Positions 12,555 through 24,175 of a stretch of DNA of 64,000 nucleotides are shown piece after piece. Source of the stretch: Callorhinus ursinus. Lineage: Eukaryota > Chordata > Mammalia > Carnivora > Otariidae. Both the position numbers and the translations under genes were made by a program. Position 1 is the first letter of the stretch. Each line of letters opens with the position of its first letter. The notes under the pieces were generated by a model. That model saw nothing but the letters and a program-made list of their open reading frames with translations. It was not told the origin of the DNA and did no database searches. The DNA lies in NCBI RefSeq assembly GCF_003265705.1, contig NW_020312827.1:19803352-19867351 (forward strand), in the 5' to 3' direction.

Positions 12555-13015
12555 AAGCCTAGGTTTTATTAGTTTTGTGAAACTGAAGAAAGGGAAATGG
12601 GGTCAGGAGGCCAGAAGGGGGCGTTCTCAGGCCCCACCCCCTGTTGTTAATTACAGACCCCAACAGGCAGGGTCATACCTTACATTCCCAACAGGAAGAT
12701 GTCTATACTTTACTACCCCAGCAGGAGGAAGAAACAATGTCTCCTCTACAGAAAACAGTCCAAGCAATGAGATGGTCAATTCAGCCAACGAAAGGCCACT
12801 GTACTTTCAACTCCTGGCTTACTCCAGTGGAATTCTTGTTTATAACACTCCTCTCCCACTCCCTTTCCTCTGTAAAAGAATGGCCCTCTCCTTTGGTTTC
12901 TGGACTTGCCTATGGTTTTGCCATAGATTGCTTATCCTGAATTGCAAGTCCCTGCTATTCCTGAATAAACCTATTTTTGGTCTTATAAACCCCCTTTCAA
13001 ATACCTGAGAGTTTT
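12555..13015 (+). mobile_element. Probable class I ERV (ERV1/MER4-like) solo LTR
   Basis: A roughly 450-bp unit, richer in C and G than its flanks, contains a 'CAGGAGG'-rich 5' part, a T/C-rich middle and near the 3' end 'TTGCTTATCCTGAATTGCAA', then 'CCTGAATAAACCTATTTTTG', a good polyadenylation signal in the right place for an LTR. Two frames (143 and 98 codons) cross it but look like by-products of the composition rather than protein. TG and CA ends and a target duplication cannot be fixed by eye, so limits are approximate and no gag/pol/env flanks it. Confidence 0.55.
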
Positions 13016-13020
13016 ATTTT

Positions 13021-14700
13021 TAAGGTTAAGAGCTTAAATTTAGTAAATCTAGCTCTCATTGCCAAGCACAGCTTCCTGAGTACTGATCTACAGCAATGAT
13101 GACTGAAAAAGCTTTTTCCATGATACGGACCCAATTTCGTGTGTCTAGTATTCTTTATACCCAGCACCAATTTCAAAACAAAACAAAACAAAACAAAAAA
13201 AACAGGAGACACTCATCCCTCTAGTTCTAATAGGTTCTCCCAATTAAACAAGTTTATAAAATATTTATGATTATTGTATTTAAATATTTGAAAGACTTTC
13301 AATAATTTGTAAATAGTACTTCCTTTATTCAAAGGATAGCATTATACATATTTCTAGTTGATGGTATAAACTCAAGATTCTAAACTGCCACATGGCCATC
13401 AGTTTAAGCTCAATACAGACTAGAAATTTTTCTAGACTATCACATAATATGTTATTGTAAACCTTTCAACAAGAAGTTTAACATGGCTTACAGTTTTGCT
13501 GAACTGCAAGGTTGCCATTAAAATCTGCCAGTGAGGTTTCTTGTTAGTTTGGAGGCCTTTTCAGGACATTTATTTTTTCTGCTTTTAACACTGAAGTCAT
13601 TTCCAAAGTTAGGTTACATAGAACATACACTTGCAATCACGTAATACTCACTTGGATTTCTTCTCAAAGTATTCTTCATTCATTTATACTCTCCTTCCTT
13701 TATAAAATGCCAGTGTATAATATTGAAGAACAATTATGGCAATGTAAAAGTTTACATTTGACACTTGACATCTAATTAAGGCTCAATTTCACTTTAAGGG
13801 CTAATTTTTTAGAAGTTGTATCCTTAACTGAAATCAATGTAGAACTACTTATCAGTGTTCTTAGTTATGCTCAAAATCTCGGCCACATAAGAGCATTTAA
13901 TATGTGCTATTGATACACTTACATTCAGGCTTGTTCAACTTCATATACTTGGAGTCCTGTAAACTTCTCTTAATATGATCTCAAACTGAAAAGCAGTCCA
14001 TGTTTGGAAATGGGCTAAGATTTTGACCTAGAGGTGTTGGTCAAAGAAACTTTGCAAACTCGAGAACATCCACAGTCTCGGATTTTTTTTAAAAAATAAC
14101 TTTCTGCTGAAAATATTAAGGTCTTTCCAGAAGACTCTCAGACCAAACCCCCACCCCAAGCTGAGCATGCCCCCTTTCACTAGAAGGAACTGTGTCATTC
14201 CCCCTTTGTAAATAACTTACTAGAGCATATAGCACATACAAATACAAAAGGAATGTGAAGTGAACCTTGCTCATTGGCAACTTTCTTCTAACTATTAAAC
14301 CTATCTGTACATCAACTTTGTGTGCCTTTATTTCAATCAGCTAAGATTATGAAGGTGTACTCAGGAACAAAGTGCCTATAGACTCATGTATGTCCTCCAT
14401 CATTTCAATAACTGAATTAAGACTAAGAAGGACTAGCGAACCAAATATGAAATCCATGAGATTCACCTTTCCCATTGTCTTTAGATGATTTCTAGTCTAA
14501 AGACCTCGATATTTTTCTTTTCATTCCCAAGATCATTGTTGGTCTACTTTTATTTTCTCTGGCTTTTAAATACTCAGCCTCAGTATGATGCTAAAAGCTA
14601 AGCTTTACCACCTTTGAAATTTTATCTCCATTCCATATCCAATTCACCATCTTCACAGTGCTCTATGCTCCCCTTAGAAACTTGACCTGTTAGTATTACC
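13021..14700. other. Unassigned stretch with (AAAAC)n patch
   Basis: An A-rich pentamer repeat (AAAAC/CAAAA type) lies at 13174-13203. The rest shows no gene or recognised repeat. Confidence 0.4.
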
Positions 14701-14704
14701 TAGT

Positions 14705-14920
14705 CAAAGGGTGGTCAAATTTGTAAACAGCCGCATAAGAAGTATTTTGGGTTTTGAGAGCCAAACGGTCAGTTACAATTGCTCAGCCTCTGCAGGTCAC
14801 AAAAGCAGCTGTAGATCATATGCAAACGAATGAATATTGCCGTATTCCAAAAACAAAAGGTCATTTACAGAAATAGGTGGCAGGCCAAGTTTGACCCACA
14901 TTGTAGTTTGCCGGCCCCTG
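14705..14920 (-). mobile_element. Short hAT/Charlie-like DNA transposon relic
   Basis: The right end 'AGTTTGCCGGCCCCTG' and the interior 'GGCAGGCCAAGTTTGACCCA', 'TTACAGAAATAGGTGGCAGG' fit a mammalian non-autonomous hAT element whose ends read CAGGGG-CGGCAAAC. The left end (about 14705, 'CAAAGGGTGGTCAAATTTG') is a degraded inverted copy. An 8-bp duplication is not clear. Orientation is by analogy only. Confidence 0.6.
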
Positions 14921-15825
14921 CTCTTGTCAAGCACGCTGTACCACAAACAGAACTTGCCTACTTACCTAGGACTCTATCAAGCATTTGGATACTTATTAAT
15001 TCCCCCAGGTAATCCATACAGGGAATTATTACTTGGAATTTCTCTACTTTCTCTTCTAGTTCTTCTTAGAATACCTAAAATCAGGACAAGCATTCTTATC
15101 ACTGTTATATTAGTAGTTTTAATTACATAAATATATAATGCTCATTTCACTATTAGACAGATTTCATATAAATATACAGATGTATGGGCAGTTTTAATCA
15201 GAAGAACCAAATCCCCCTCACCTTTACCACTGACCTTTTTTCCTATGCAGATAGTGTATCTCAAATCTTTTCGGCTTCTGTGTTTAGCTTCCCATTTCCC
15301 TGCATTTTTCGAACACTAGAAGCACCAGGTGTTGTAATTTCTATTAACCTGATACCCATATCCCCTTTTCTGTAGAAACCGGCCCCTCCTCCCAGGTTAC
15401 GGTCTTCTGTGAAGCCATGGATTGAACCAGCTGATGCTTACCTAAGCTACTCTCTACTAGAAGCACAAGCATGGCCAAGTCCTTTCAGCTGCTTAAGGGA
15501 GGAAATTTTATTTTGTCTGGCCTGTGCCATTCTTTTCTTTTTTTTTCCAATCACATTTTCAGTCTTAATCAGAAATATGCCTCCCTTTCCTAGTGAATAT
15601 TCCAGTGGGTCTGGAGATCTCACATTCCATATGTAGTGCATTCTTGAGCTATAGGCATATTAGAATTGCATATCCATTTATAGGTGTAGCATTACTTGCT
15701 TAATTGGAGGTTTAAGAATAGATAAGGAATGAGCATAATATGCCACTGAGATTGTTTTTTTTTTTAAATTAGGACTTATAAACTTTTTTTTTTTAGAAAG
15801 ATACTAGCCTAAGAAGCTTACTACT
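14921..15825. other. Unassigned stretch
   Basis: Contains several overlapping frames of 60-97 codons (14830-15641) with hydrophobic, low-information composition. No splice-flanked exon, domain or repeat could be defended. T-runs at 15536-15547, 15756-15765 and 15785-15794. Confidence 0.4.
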
Positions 15826-16245
15826 GAAAAAAATAGACCATATGGAGTACATAGCAATTGTGCAAATCAACAATATGTGTACAAGTTTTATGAGAACCAA
15901 AACAAATACAATAGAAAAACAGAGTGGCAGTTACTGGGGATAATGGATGGGAGAAGTGGGTACAGGCTGTCAAAGATACAAACTTCCAGTTGTTAGATGA
16001 ATAAATTCTAGGGATATAACGTACAGCATAACAAGTACAATTGACCATACTATATGGTGTATTGAAAGTTGAGCAGATTTTAAAAGTTCTCACCACACAA
16101 AAAAATTATGAGGTGACAAATGTGTTAACTAATCTTGTTGTATGTATGTATATAAAATCACAACAACACTGTATACATTAAACTTAGTATTGCAGGTCAG
16201 TTGTATCTCAATAAAGCCGAAACAAAATCTTAAAAATCATGTTTG
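15826..16245 (+). mobile_element. L1 3' end (old, L1MA/L1MB-like)
   Basis: Text such as 'ACAGAGTGGCAGTTACTGGG', 'TAGGGATATAACGTACAGCA', 'CACTGTATACATTAAACTT' and 'TTGTATCTCAATAAAGCCG' follows an L1 3'UTR in the plus orientation, ending in an A-rich stretch near 16230. 5'-truncated, non-coding. Confidence 0.7.
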
Positions 16246-17246
16246 GAACATTGTCTAAGAGGGAAGAGAAAGGAAAATGACAAATGGGAGTAAAGAATAA
16301 TTAAACAAAATGCAGAGGCTCTGTGCCTGATCAATACTAATCTCCAGGAATTGAGGAGTGTGATTAACTCAACACTGGACACCTAAGGCTAAAAATACAT
16401 AAATAAGAACTGAATTTAAAAGACAACAAACTTGAACAAAACTATACTTCATTTACTAGAATGATCTGTTAGTCAAGTCATGTGCTTTCATTTTTTCTTG
16501 AAAGTTAGAAAGACAGTGCTATTGTTATTAATAATTAAATCGAGACTAGTTTTTTGCCATGAAGGCATGGCTTTACTAGTTGTTAGTTGAAAGAAACCTA
16601 CCACTGGGACAGACTATGGAAATGCAATTAAGAACCATTGGAGCCATCAAGAGACCAAATGCGTACAGAATATAAATGGACTACAAAGATTTACAAGGAA
16701 ATGGTTCCACAGAGGGAGTCTAGTGACACATAACCACCAGAGCTCAGCCTTTAAATGACTTCTAATTTTTTTACCAGAACTCTGGGATAGAATTAATTTC
16801 ATGTAAATTACTGCAAAACATCTATTTTGTGTTATGATTTGGACATCCAACACTGCATGTGAGGTTTTTTTTTTTTTTTTTTTGTATCGAAACATTTAAA
16901 ACAACTGAAGCATTAATTATTGAAGGAGACATGCTAGGAATTATTAGAACCATCCCAATGCACCAACCACAGGGCTGTGGATGGTACAACTATTAGGCCT
17001 GCCTCCCATGGCTTCAACAGGAGCTTTGCGGGAATGAGAACCACAAAACTTGATCCCAGGCCCATGTTTGTCCCCCTAACTGAATTTGTTTTAGTTGCAA
17101 TCAACCACTTCCAGGAAATGGCATGTTAGAATGGCCTCAGATAATTCACCTTCATGATATTAAATGGTTGATAAGTCCACAATCTTACAACTGGAGATTA
17201 AAATTTCAAAAATAGAAAGATAAAAGAGGGAGGGAAAAGTAGGAGT
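16246..17246. other. Unassigned stretch
   Basis: No gene or repeat family recognised. Poly(T) run at 16865-16883, possibly the reversed tail of an unrecognised retroelement. Confidence 0.35.
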
Positions 17247-17609
17247 CTACCAGGGCTGCCCTACCAAAATACTACAGACTGTGAGATTTGTTTTCTCACA
17301 GTTCTGGGGACTGAAGTCCAAGATCACATCCAAGATCAGGTTTGGTTTCTTCTGAGGCTTTCACACAGCCATTCTGTGTCTTCAGTGGCCTTTCCTTTGT
17401 ATGCTTACATCCCTGTTGTCTTTGTAGGTTCTAATGGCCTCTTATAATGACACCAGTTAAATTGGATTAGGGCCCACCCTAATGCTTAGCATCATTTAAA
17501 AAATTAGCTCTTTGGAGTGTCTTTCTTAAAATACAATCACATTTTAAGGTACTAAGAGCTAGGGCTTCAATATATAAATCTGGGGGAGGGGACACAATTC
17601 AGTCCACGG
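17247..17609 (-). mobile_element. MLT1-type LTR (ERVL-MaLR)
   Basis: Plus-strand text 'CAGGGCTGCCCTACCAAAAT', 'TTTTCTCACAGTTCTGGGG', 'GGATTAGGGCCCACCCTAAT', 'GGGACACAATTCAGTCCA' is the reverse complement of an MLT1 LTR. The outer few bases at the left are worn. Solo; no internal retroviral region. Confidence 0.85.
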
Positions 17610-17811
17610 GGAAGAATGAAGAAACCTGAAGCCATTAGAGAAAAATGCAGTGATTTGTGTGAATTGGCCACACATGATTGGGAAATAGTAACAAATTCCT
17701 GGCCAGAATAATTCTTTTAGGATGAATTCTGCCACTTACTTCATGGATAGACCTTGTTATTAAAATAAAGACCACGTTTAAAAAAAATAAAGACCATGTT
17801 TATAGGACACT

Positions 17812-18115
17812 CTACCTGGCCTGCACTATCTGATTAACTCTCTATTATTTCTATTTCCTTTTCCCTCTTAAATTCAAGCTACGCTGGGATTCTTTCCACT
17901 CTGAATGGGCCATGCTTCCTTCTTCATGGGATCTTTGCTAGTGCCATTCCTTCCACTCAGAATATCATCTAGTTATCCATTATTCTTATTTTGATTATCA
18001 CATCCTTGACCTCTCACTTGTGTCTCTGACCTTGTTCAAGTTTTCTTGTTAGATCTTCTATAATACAATGACTTTTCATTTATAGTAACTATTACAGTTT
18101 GTTATTTATATGCAT
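17812..18115 (+). repeat. L2 LINE 3' region
   Basis: 'CTACCTGGCCTGCACTATCT', 'TCTTTCCACTCTGAATGGGC', 'TTCTTCATGGGATCTTTGCT', 'TTGTTATTTATATGC' track the 3' non-coding part of an L2 element. Strongly diverged. Confidence 0.6.
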
Positions 18116-18174
18116 ATACTTCAGTAAGAGCTAAACTGTTCTAACTTGAGAAAATGATAGATTATAACACATCA

Positions 18175-18400
18175 CTTACATGGCATTTATTCTGTGGTAG
18201 AATACTTTTTAGCTCACTTAATTCTTATAACAGCCCTAAGATGTATTTAAAGTTAATAGTATCGTTCATATTTTATAAAAGGGAAAACAGAGGCACAGAA
18301 GTTTTATATAAACTACTTAAGGTCATATACTTAGAACAGTGCTGGAATGCAAACCCAGGAAGCTATAGTTTTATAGCCTGTTGTTTAACCAATATCCTAT
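18175..18400 (-). repeat. MIR SINE
   Basis: Plus-strand 'CACTTAATTCTTATAACAGC', 'TTTTATAAAAGGGAAAACAG', 'AGGCACAGAAG', 'ACTTAAGGTCATATA', 'GGAATGCAAACCCAGG' is an antisense MIR. It accounts for the 125-codon plus-strand frame that overlaps it. Confidence 0.75.
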
Positions 18401-18502
18401 TCCATGTAGTAAACTCATTAATTAGATGCCACACCATTCCTGTTACACTGCACATCTCAAAATGTCTTTGGATTGGTATGAGGATATCAAAAACCAAATT
18501 TT

Positions 18503-18702
18503 GGGGGGCGCCTGAGTGGCTCAGTCGTTAAGTGTCTGCCTTCGGCTCAGGTCATGATCCCAGGGTTCTGGGATCGAGCTCCAGCCCCACATTGGGCTCC
18601 CTGCTCAGTGGGAAGCCTCCTTCTCCCTCTCTCACTACCCTTGCTTGTGTTCCTCCTCTTGCTGTGTCTCTGCCAAATAAATAAAATCTTAAAAAAAAAA
18701 AA
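18503..18702 (+). mobile_element. tRNA-Lys-derived carnivore SINE
   Basis: Full-length copy: GGGGCGCCTGAGTGGCTC head with A box TGGCTCAGTCG and B-box-like GGGATCGAGCTCC, CT-rich middle, AAATAAATAAAATCTT and a poly(A) tail. Little divergence from the other young copies. The flanking duplication is blurred by A/T runs (18690-18712). Confidence 0.95.
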
Positions 18703-19124
18703 TTTTTTTTAAACCTCCATAGGATTAATCAGAGTGGAACAGAGAAAGTCATGTTACTTTTACCTCCATGAAATGGAGGCAAGATCCAGCTCTTCTAACT
18801 CCATAAAATACTGTTGGTGAGCCATAAACACAAAGTTTAGGGCTCCAGCAAGAGTCTAATATTGGTGGAAAAATGAAATCAGAACAAACCCTGCTCTAAA
18901 TCACTGCACCTGGCACATACAGCAATCAAAAAGAATACACTAATTGACCATCCAAAATGATTACTGAAGCCAATTTTGAGATCTTGTAAAACACACATAC
19001 ACATACCAGTTAGCAGAAAATATCTACTAATCTATTCTTTATAGATCAAAAATGTTCTTTGGACTAGAAAACAGAACTTTGATTCCTTGGGAAGTCCATT
19101 ACTCTTTACTCTGAAGAAGCAGAA
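18703..19124. other. Unassigned stretch
   Basis: No gene or repeat recognised between the SINE and the MIR. Confidence 0.35.
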
Positions 19125-19345
19125 TGTAATGAATAAGATACTAGATTCTGGAGCCAAATTGGATGGATTCAAATGAATAACTAGTCGTGTGAGTTGTGTG
19201 ACCTCAGGAAAAAAAATCAATTAAATGCCTCCAGAACATAAGACACTTATCTTTTGGTTTGGTAGTAAAGTTTAAGTAAGTTACTATATTCAAAATACTC
19301 AGAACAGTACCTAGAACACAGTAAGTGCTCAAGATGTTAGGTATT
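19125..19345 (+). repeat. MIR SINE
   Basis: Nearly complete MIR order: 'AGATTCTGGAGCCAAATTGG', 'GTGTGAGTTGTGTGACCTCA', 'AACAGTACCTAGAACACAGT', 'AAGTGCTCAA'. Ancient, inactive. Confidence 0.85.
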
Positions 19346-20540
19346 CTTTTATTCTCTGATCAAGGAGTTTTGATTTCTTAAATTCACCTCATTTATGACT
19401 TAACATCACTCTAGCTTATTCATGTGTGAGTTATTTTTGAGAACAAACACAAAGAATTACAATTCACTTAGAACTCGATAGTTAAGGTGATACCAAGTCA
19501 TGAAACAAGGCACAGATCTCAAACTTTGATATTTCATGAAGAATGTGCTAAGATCCCCACTGAACCTCAAAGTATTAGTAATATTCTGCACATCCATTAT
19601 TTGTTCATTTACCTTGCTATATTCCCACTTTTCATGAATCATCAAGCCACATATGCAGATGCTGACTTGGAAGCAAGAAATTCCACAGGGTATAATGGTT
19701 CAAAAAATAGACCTTATGGCTATTGCAGATGGCTCTTGGTCTATGACAGAATTAGTACATATAGTTAGATGATCCAAAAATCTTTAACCAAGAGTTCATC
19801 ACCTTGCCTAACCAACAACTTGAAGTTGTTACTTTTAAGTTTTATATTTTTCATGTTTTCTAAGTACTAATTTTTTAATGGAAATGGTTTTGATAGTAAA
19901 GAAACTGAGTAGATGGGGAGGGAAGGAATTAAAATAGTCAAAGCGAAAAGACAGAATCCTCAGGAGAGAAAGAAAAACACTGCAAGATGAGCAGAAACCC
20001 AACACAAGCAGGGAGAAAATCTTAAACCTGAAGATAATTATTTCAGGTAATTGTTAGCAACAGGTTAAGACATAACTAAAAATAAGCAATTTTCAGCAAG
20101 TGGAAAAAAAAAAAGTCTAGCTAGTCCTGAAAGACAGACAACTAAGGAATAAGATGAAGTGTTCAAATATAATTACATTCAGTAAGCACCAGTCATAACC
20201 ATGTGCAAAATCCAGTACCAATAGGCACAGTAGAAGGGAGTGTCAAGTATTACAGACGGGTCAACAGTTTTTCCATCACTTAGCAACTTCCACCTAGCAG
20301 GTAAGACACGTACCCATAATTCTTGATGTAGGACTTAAGTTTATCGTCTCATGTTTTCTATTTCTTTTGCCCTTATTTCTATTATTCAATTTGGAAAATA
20401 GAAATGTAGCACAAAGGAAAAAAACTTTTATATTTATCAATATTAGGTTTTTGAACTTCAAATGACAAGACTGGCCAATAAAAGACAGCCAATGTCAGAC
20501 TAGATGGTGGAAAAAAAAACAAGCTTTATGGTGTTTATTA
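19346..20540. other. Unassigned stretch
   Basis: No gene. The A-rich composition from about 19900 suggests the start of old L1 sequence, but I cannot align it. A-run at 20105-20114. Confidence 0.35.
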
Positions 20541-21638
20541 AAAAATATAAAAGTCAACATATGAAATATTAAAAATGGAAAAATTGAAAGCCAACAAGAT
20601 AAGTACTGCAAAGGGAAAAATATGATTGCAAATGACAAAAATCTCCCCAAGAACTACAAATTGAGAAATTAATGATATTAACAGAACTTCACATAACACT
20701 ATTACAAAAATGTTTTAGCAAAGAGAAAACATCTCCACCAAGGTAAAGAAAATTATGAAAGATGTCTAGGAATAAATCTAGTGAAACACAGGATATTGAG
20801 AATGTTTTAAAGAAACACTGTGTAAATTTTTAAAAAGACCATACATACATACATTGAGGTACACCCCCATTTAGGTAACATAAAAGAACACTTAAAGAGG
20901 TAGTATACCATGTTCATCAGTATGAAGACTTAATATCAGAAAGATGTCAAATCTGTATTATTTACAGATCTAATGTAATTCTAAACAAAGTCCTAATATG
21001 TTTTTTTGGGGGGAAATCTATGTAAATGATACAAAAATTTATATAGAAGTAAAAGACCTAAGAAAATTATTGAATTAGAATACAGTCTTGCTGTACCAGA
21101 TATTAGATCTACACTCTTAAATTATAGTAATTTCTATATTAGGAATGCTAGTAAACACTGACCAATCAAATATACAAATTAATATATATATCTTCTTTAA
21201 ACACTTGTATTACAAAGTTGATATTTCAGGTTACTGAAGACATTTTGATTATTCAAAAATAGTCCTTACACAATTGATTAGCCACATGGGAAAAGGAAAT
21301 TAAATTCCTATCTCACATTTTAAACAAAAACCAACTACAAATTTTTTATAAAGCACAATAATTAAGATAGCATGGTATTGGTACAAGAACAGAACTAGAT
21401 GAACAGAGTAAAAACTTAATAAAGACCCATGCATATGTGGATATTTAAGAAAACCATGGCATCGGACATGGTGAAAGAACAAGCTTATAAAAAATTATTC
21501 TGTGATAAATGGATATCCACACAGGGTAGACAAAGATGGACCTCTATTTCAAATCATATATGAAATCAGTTGCAAGTGGATTCAGATCTAAATGTGAAAG
21601 TCAATCAAAGCAATACAGCCCTTAAAAGTTATATGTAT

Positions 21639-22062
21639 TTTTCATGTGTCTATTAGCCATTCATATATCTTCTTTGGAGAAGTGTCTGTTCATGTCTTCT
21701 GCCCATTTTTTGACTTGATTATTTGTTTGTTGGGTGTTGAGTTTGAGAAGTTCTTTATAGATCTTGGATACCAGCCCTTTATCTGTAGTGTCATTTACAA
21801 ATATCTTCTCCTATTCCATGGGTTGCCTCTTTGTTTTGACGGTTTCTTTTGCTGTGCAGAAGCTTCTTATCTTGATGAAGTCACAATAGTTCATTTTTGC
21901 TTCTTTTCCCTTGCCTTTGGAGACGTGTCTTGAAAGAAGTTGCTGCGGCCGATGGCAAAGAAGTTACTGCCTATGTTCTCCTCTAGGATTTTGATGGATT
22001 CCTGTCTCACATTGAGGTCTTTCATCCACTTAGAGTTTATCTTTGTGTATGGTATAAAAGAA
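21639..22062 (-). mobile_element. Inverted 5' segment of the twin-primed L1
   Basis: Read on the minus strand this gives L1 ORF2 sequence: 'CTTCTGCACAGCAAAAGAAA', 'GGGCAGAAGACATGAACAG', 'CACTTCTCCAAAGAAG'. It directly precedes, in L1 order, the forward piece that starts at 22063. A GCGGCCG site-like CpG cluster (21945-21951) survives, which suggests limited age. Confidence 0.92.
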
Positions 22063-22066
22063 TGTT

Positions 22067-22615
22067 CATCCTCATTAGCCATCAGGGAAATTCAAATCAA
22101 AACCACATTGAGATACCACCTTACACCAGTTAGAATGGCAAAAATTAACAAGGCAGGAAACAACAAATGTTGGAAAGGATGTGGAGAAAGGAGAACCCTC
22201 TTACACTGTTGGTGGGAATGTAAGTTGGTACAGCCATTTTGGAAAACAGGATGGAGGTTCCTCAAAAAGTTAAAAATAGAGCTACCCTATGACCCAGCAA
22301 TTGCATTCACTACTGGGTATTTACCCCAAAGACACAGATGTAGTGAAAAGAAGGGGCACATGCACCCCAACGTTCATAGCAGCAATGTCCACAATAGCCA
22401 AACTGTGGAAAGAGCCGAGATGCCCTTCAACAGATGAATGGATAAAGAGGTGGTCCATATATACAATGGAATATTACTCAGCCATCAGAAAGGATGAACA
22501 CCCACCATTTACATCAACATGGATGGAACTGGAGGGGATTACGCTAAGTGAAATAAGTCAAGCAGAGAAAGACAATTATCATATGGTTTCACTTATATGT
22601 GAATATAAGCAATAG
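22067..22615 (+). pseudogene. L1 ORF2 C-terminal fragment
   Basis: Conceptual translation gives the end of L1 ORF2p: first '[20 protein letters not shown]', then the cysteine-rich motif CX3CX7HX4C (residues C-W-K-G-C ... H-C-W-W-E-C, about 22170-22227), then after a frame change near 22305 'LLGIYPKDTD', 'TDEWIKR' and 'TMEYYSAIRKDE', ending at a stop at 22613-22615. The frame change coincides with a small apparent insertion at 'GCATTCACTACTGGG'. The endonuclease and reverse transcriptase domains are absent, so it is a dead C-terminal piece of about 180 codons. Related to the L1 named in the enclosing entry. Confidence 0.9.
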
Positions 22616-22951
22616 CATGGAGGACATTAGGAGAAGGAAGGGAAAAATGAAGGGGGCGGAAATCGGAGAGGGAGATGAACCATAAGAGACTACAGACTCC
22701 GGGAAACAAACAGGGTTTCAGAGGGGAGGGGGTGAGGAGATGGGTTAGCCAGGTGATGGGTATTAAGGAGGGCACGTATTGCAAGGAGCACTGGGTGTAA
22801 TATGCATACAATGAATCATGGAACACTACATCAAAAACTAATGAAGTACTGTATGGTGACTAACATAATAAAAAAATGTTATATGTATACTTAATACATA
22901 CTAGAATACCTAATGCATGATACATCATACAACATAACCATTGTCAAATTC

Positions 22952-23140
22952 TTTTTTTTAAAGATTTTATTTATTTATTTGAGAGAACGAATGAGAGAGA
23001 GCATGAGACAGGGGAGGGTCAGAGGGAGAAGCAGACTCCCTGCTGAGCAGGGAGCCCGATGTGGGACTCGATCCCGGGACACCAGGATCATGACCTGAGC
23101 CGAAGGCAGTCGCTTAACCAACTGAGTCACCCAGGCGCCC
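22952..23140 (-). mobile_element. tRNA-Lys-derived carnivore SINE
   Basis: Reverse orientation, from the poly(T)/AAGATTTTATTTATT tail to CCAGGCGCCC. Flanked by a 16-bp duplication with two mismatches: AACCATTGTCAAATTC (22936-22951) and AACCATTTTGAAATTC (23141-23156). Inserted in the old L1M just downstream of the twin-primed L1. Confidence 0.97.
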
Positions 23141-23327
23141 AACCATTTTGAAATTCTTAATCTGAATAAGAAAGCACTAACCATTAAAAAACAGATAAGT
23201 TTGCCTATGTTTAAGTTAAACTCTATTCATCAAAAAGCCCATTAAGAAATTTAGGGGCAAATCAAAGTGTGATAGAAAACTTACTTGCAACATATATAAC
23301 TGGTAAGACTTGTATCTGACATGTTTA

Positions 23328-23530
23328 TTTTTTATTTTTTTAAAGATTTTATTTATCCATTTGACAGAGAGAGACACAGTGAGAGAGGGAACACAAGCAG
23401 GGGGAGCGGGAGAGGGAGAAGCAGGCTTCCCGCTGAGCAGGGAGCCCGATGCGGGGCTGGATCCCAGGACCCTGGGATCATGACCTGAGCCGAAGGCAGA
23501 CGCTTAACGACTGAGCCACCCAGGTGCCCC
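23328..23530 (-). mobile_element. tRNA-Lys-derived carnivore SINE
   Basis: Full-length reverse copy bounded by a perfect 13-bp duplication TCTGACATGTTTA (23315-23327 and 23531-23543). The head still has CpGs ('CCGATGCGGGG'), marking it as one of the youngest insertions in the window. Confidence 0.98.
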
Positions 23531-23774
23531 TCTGACATGTTTAAAGACAAAAAGCAAATAAGAGACAACCGCTCAAAGAAGAGCTAAGGACTGTGAACAG
23601 GTACATAACAAAAGAATAAGCCCTAATGCAGTGCCGGAGATCAGCTGGTATTTTAACTTTGGAAGAAAGTTTGACATTCAGTGTCATTCTTCTGTACTTT
23701 TCATGAAAAAAGTAACTATGTTCATCAAGACACATGTACAATAAAAAACCTACCAGCATTTTCCCCAGTAGCTC

Positions 23775-24175
23775 TGTTATGGTTAATTTCATGTATCAGC
23801 TTGGTTAGGCCGGGTAAACAATCTTTGGTCAAACACCAGTCTAGATGTTGTTATGAAGGTATTTAAAATGTGGTTAACCTTTAAATCAGACTTTAAGTAG
23901 ATTACCCTCCATAGTATGAGTGGGCCTTACCCAATCAGCTGAAGGCCTTAAGAGAAAAAACTGAGGAATAATTCTGCATCTAAACCACATTTAGATTCAA
24001 GACCACAACATCAACTCTTCCCTGCATCTCTAGCTTGCTGGTCTGCCCTGCAGATTTTGGCCTTAAGAGCCACCACAATCACAGGGACTAATTCCTTAAA
24101 ATGTCTCCCATATATAAGTGTGAATACATACATCAACACCCTATTGGTTTTGTTTCTCTAGAGAACTCTAATACA
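23775..24175 (+). mobile_element. Solo LTR with intact 5-bp target duplication
   Basis: Starts TGTTATGG and ends CTAATACA (TG...CA), flanked by AGCTC on both sides (23770-23774 and 24176-24180). The 401-bp unit has family landmarks 'GGTTAATTTCATGTATCAGC', 'GTGGGCCTTACCCAATCAGC' and 'TTTGTTTCTCTAGAGAACTC'. The 5-bp duplication fits the ERVL/MaLR integrase group. The internal proviral region was lost by LTR-LTR recombination. It interrupts the old L1M. Confidence 0.9.

Larger units (their letters stand above)
21639..22877 (+). mobile_element. Young carnivore L1, 5'-inverted (twin-primed), 5'-truncated
   Basis: A perfect 11-bp target duplication GTTATATGTAT (21628-21638 and 22878-22888) brackets the whole unit. 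Its left 424 bp are L1 ORF2 in reverse orientation; the right 815 bp are ORF2 C-terminus plus 3'UTR in forward orientation, ending in AACATAATAAAAAAAT. In L1 coordinates the two pieces abut: the reversed piece ends at '...GACACATGAAAA' and the forward piece starts at 'AATGTTCATCC'. The join near 22061-22066 shows the short shared bases AATG. It sits inside the older L1M. Confidence 0.93.

Noticed and set aside
12577..13008. 143-codon plus-strand frame
   Set aside because: It lies within the LTR-like unit with no protein family likeness and overlaps another frame of similar length.
18154..18531. 125-codon plus-strand frame
   Set aside because: Overlaps an antisense MIR and runs into a SINE.
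21940..22437. 165-codon plus-strand frame, the longest in the window
   Set aside because: It runs across the inversion join of the young L1; its second half is L1 ORF2 C-terminus and its first half is antisense L1. Not a separate gene.
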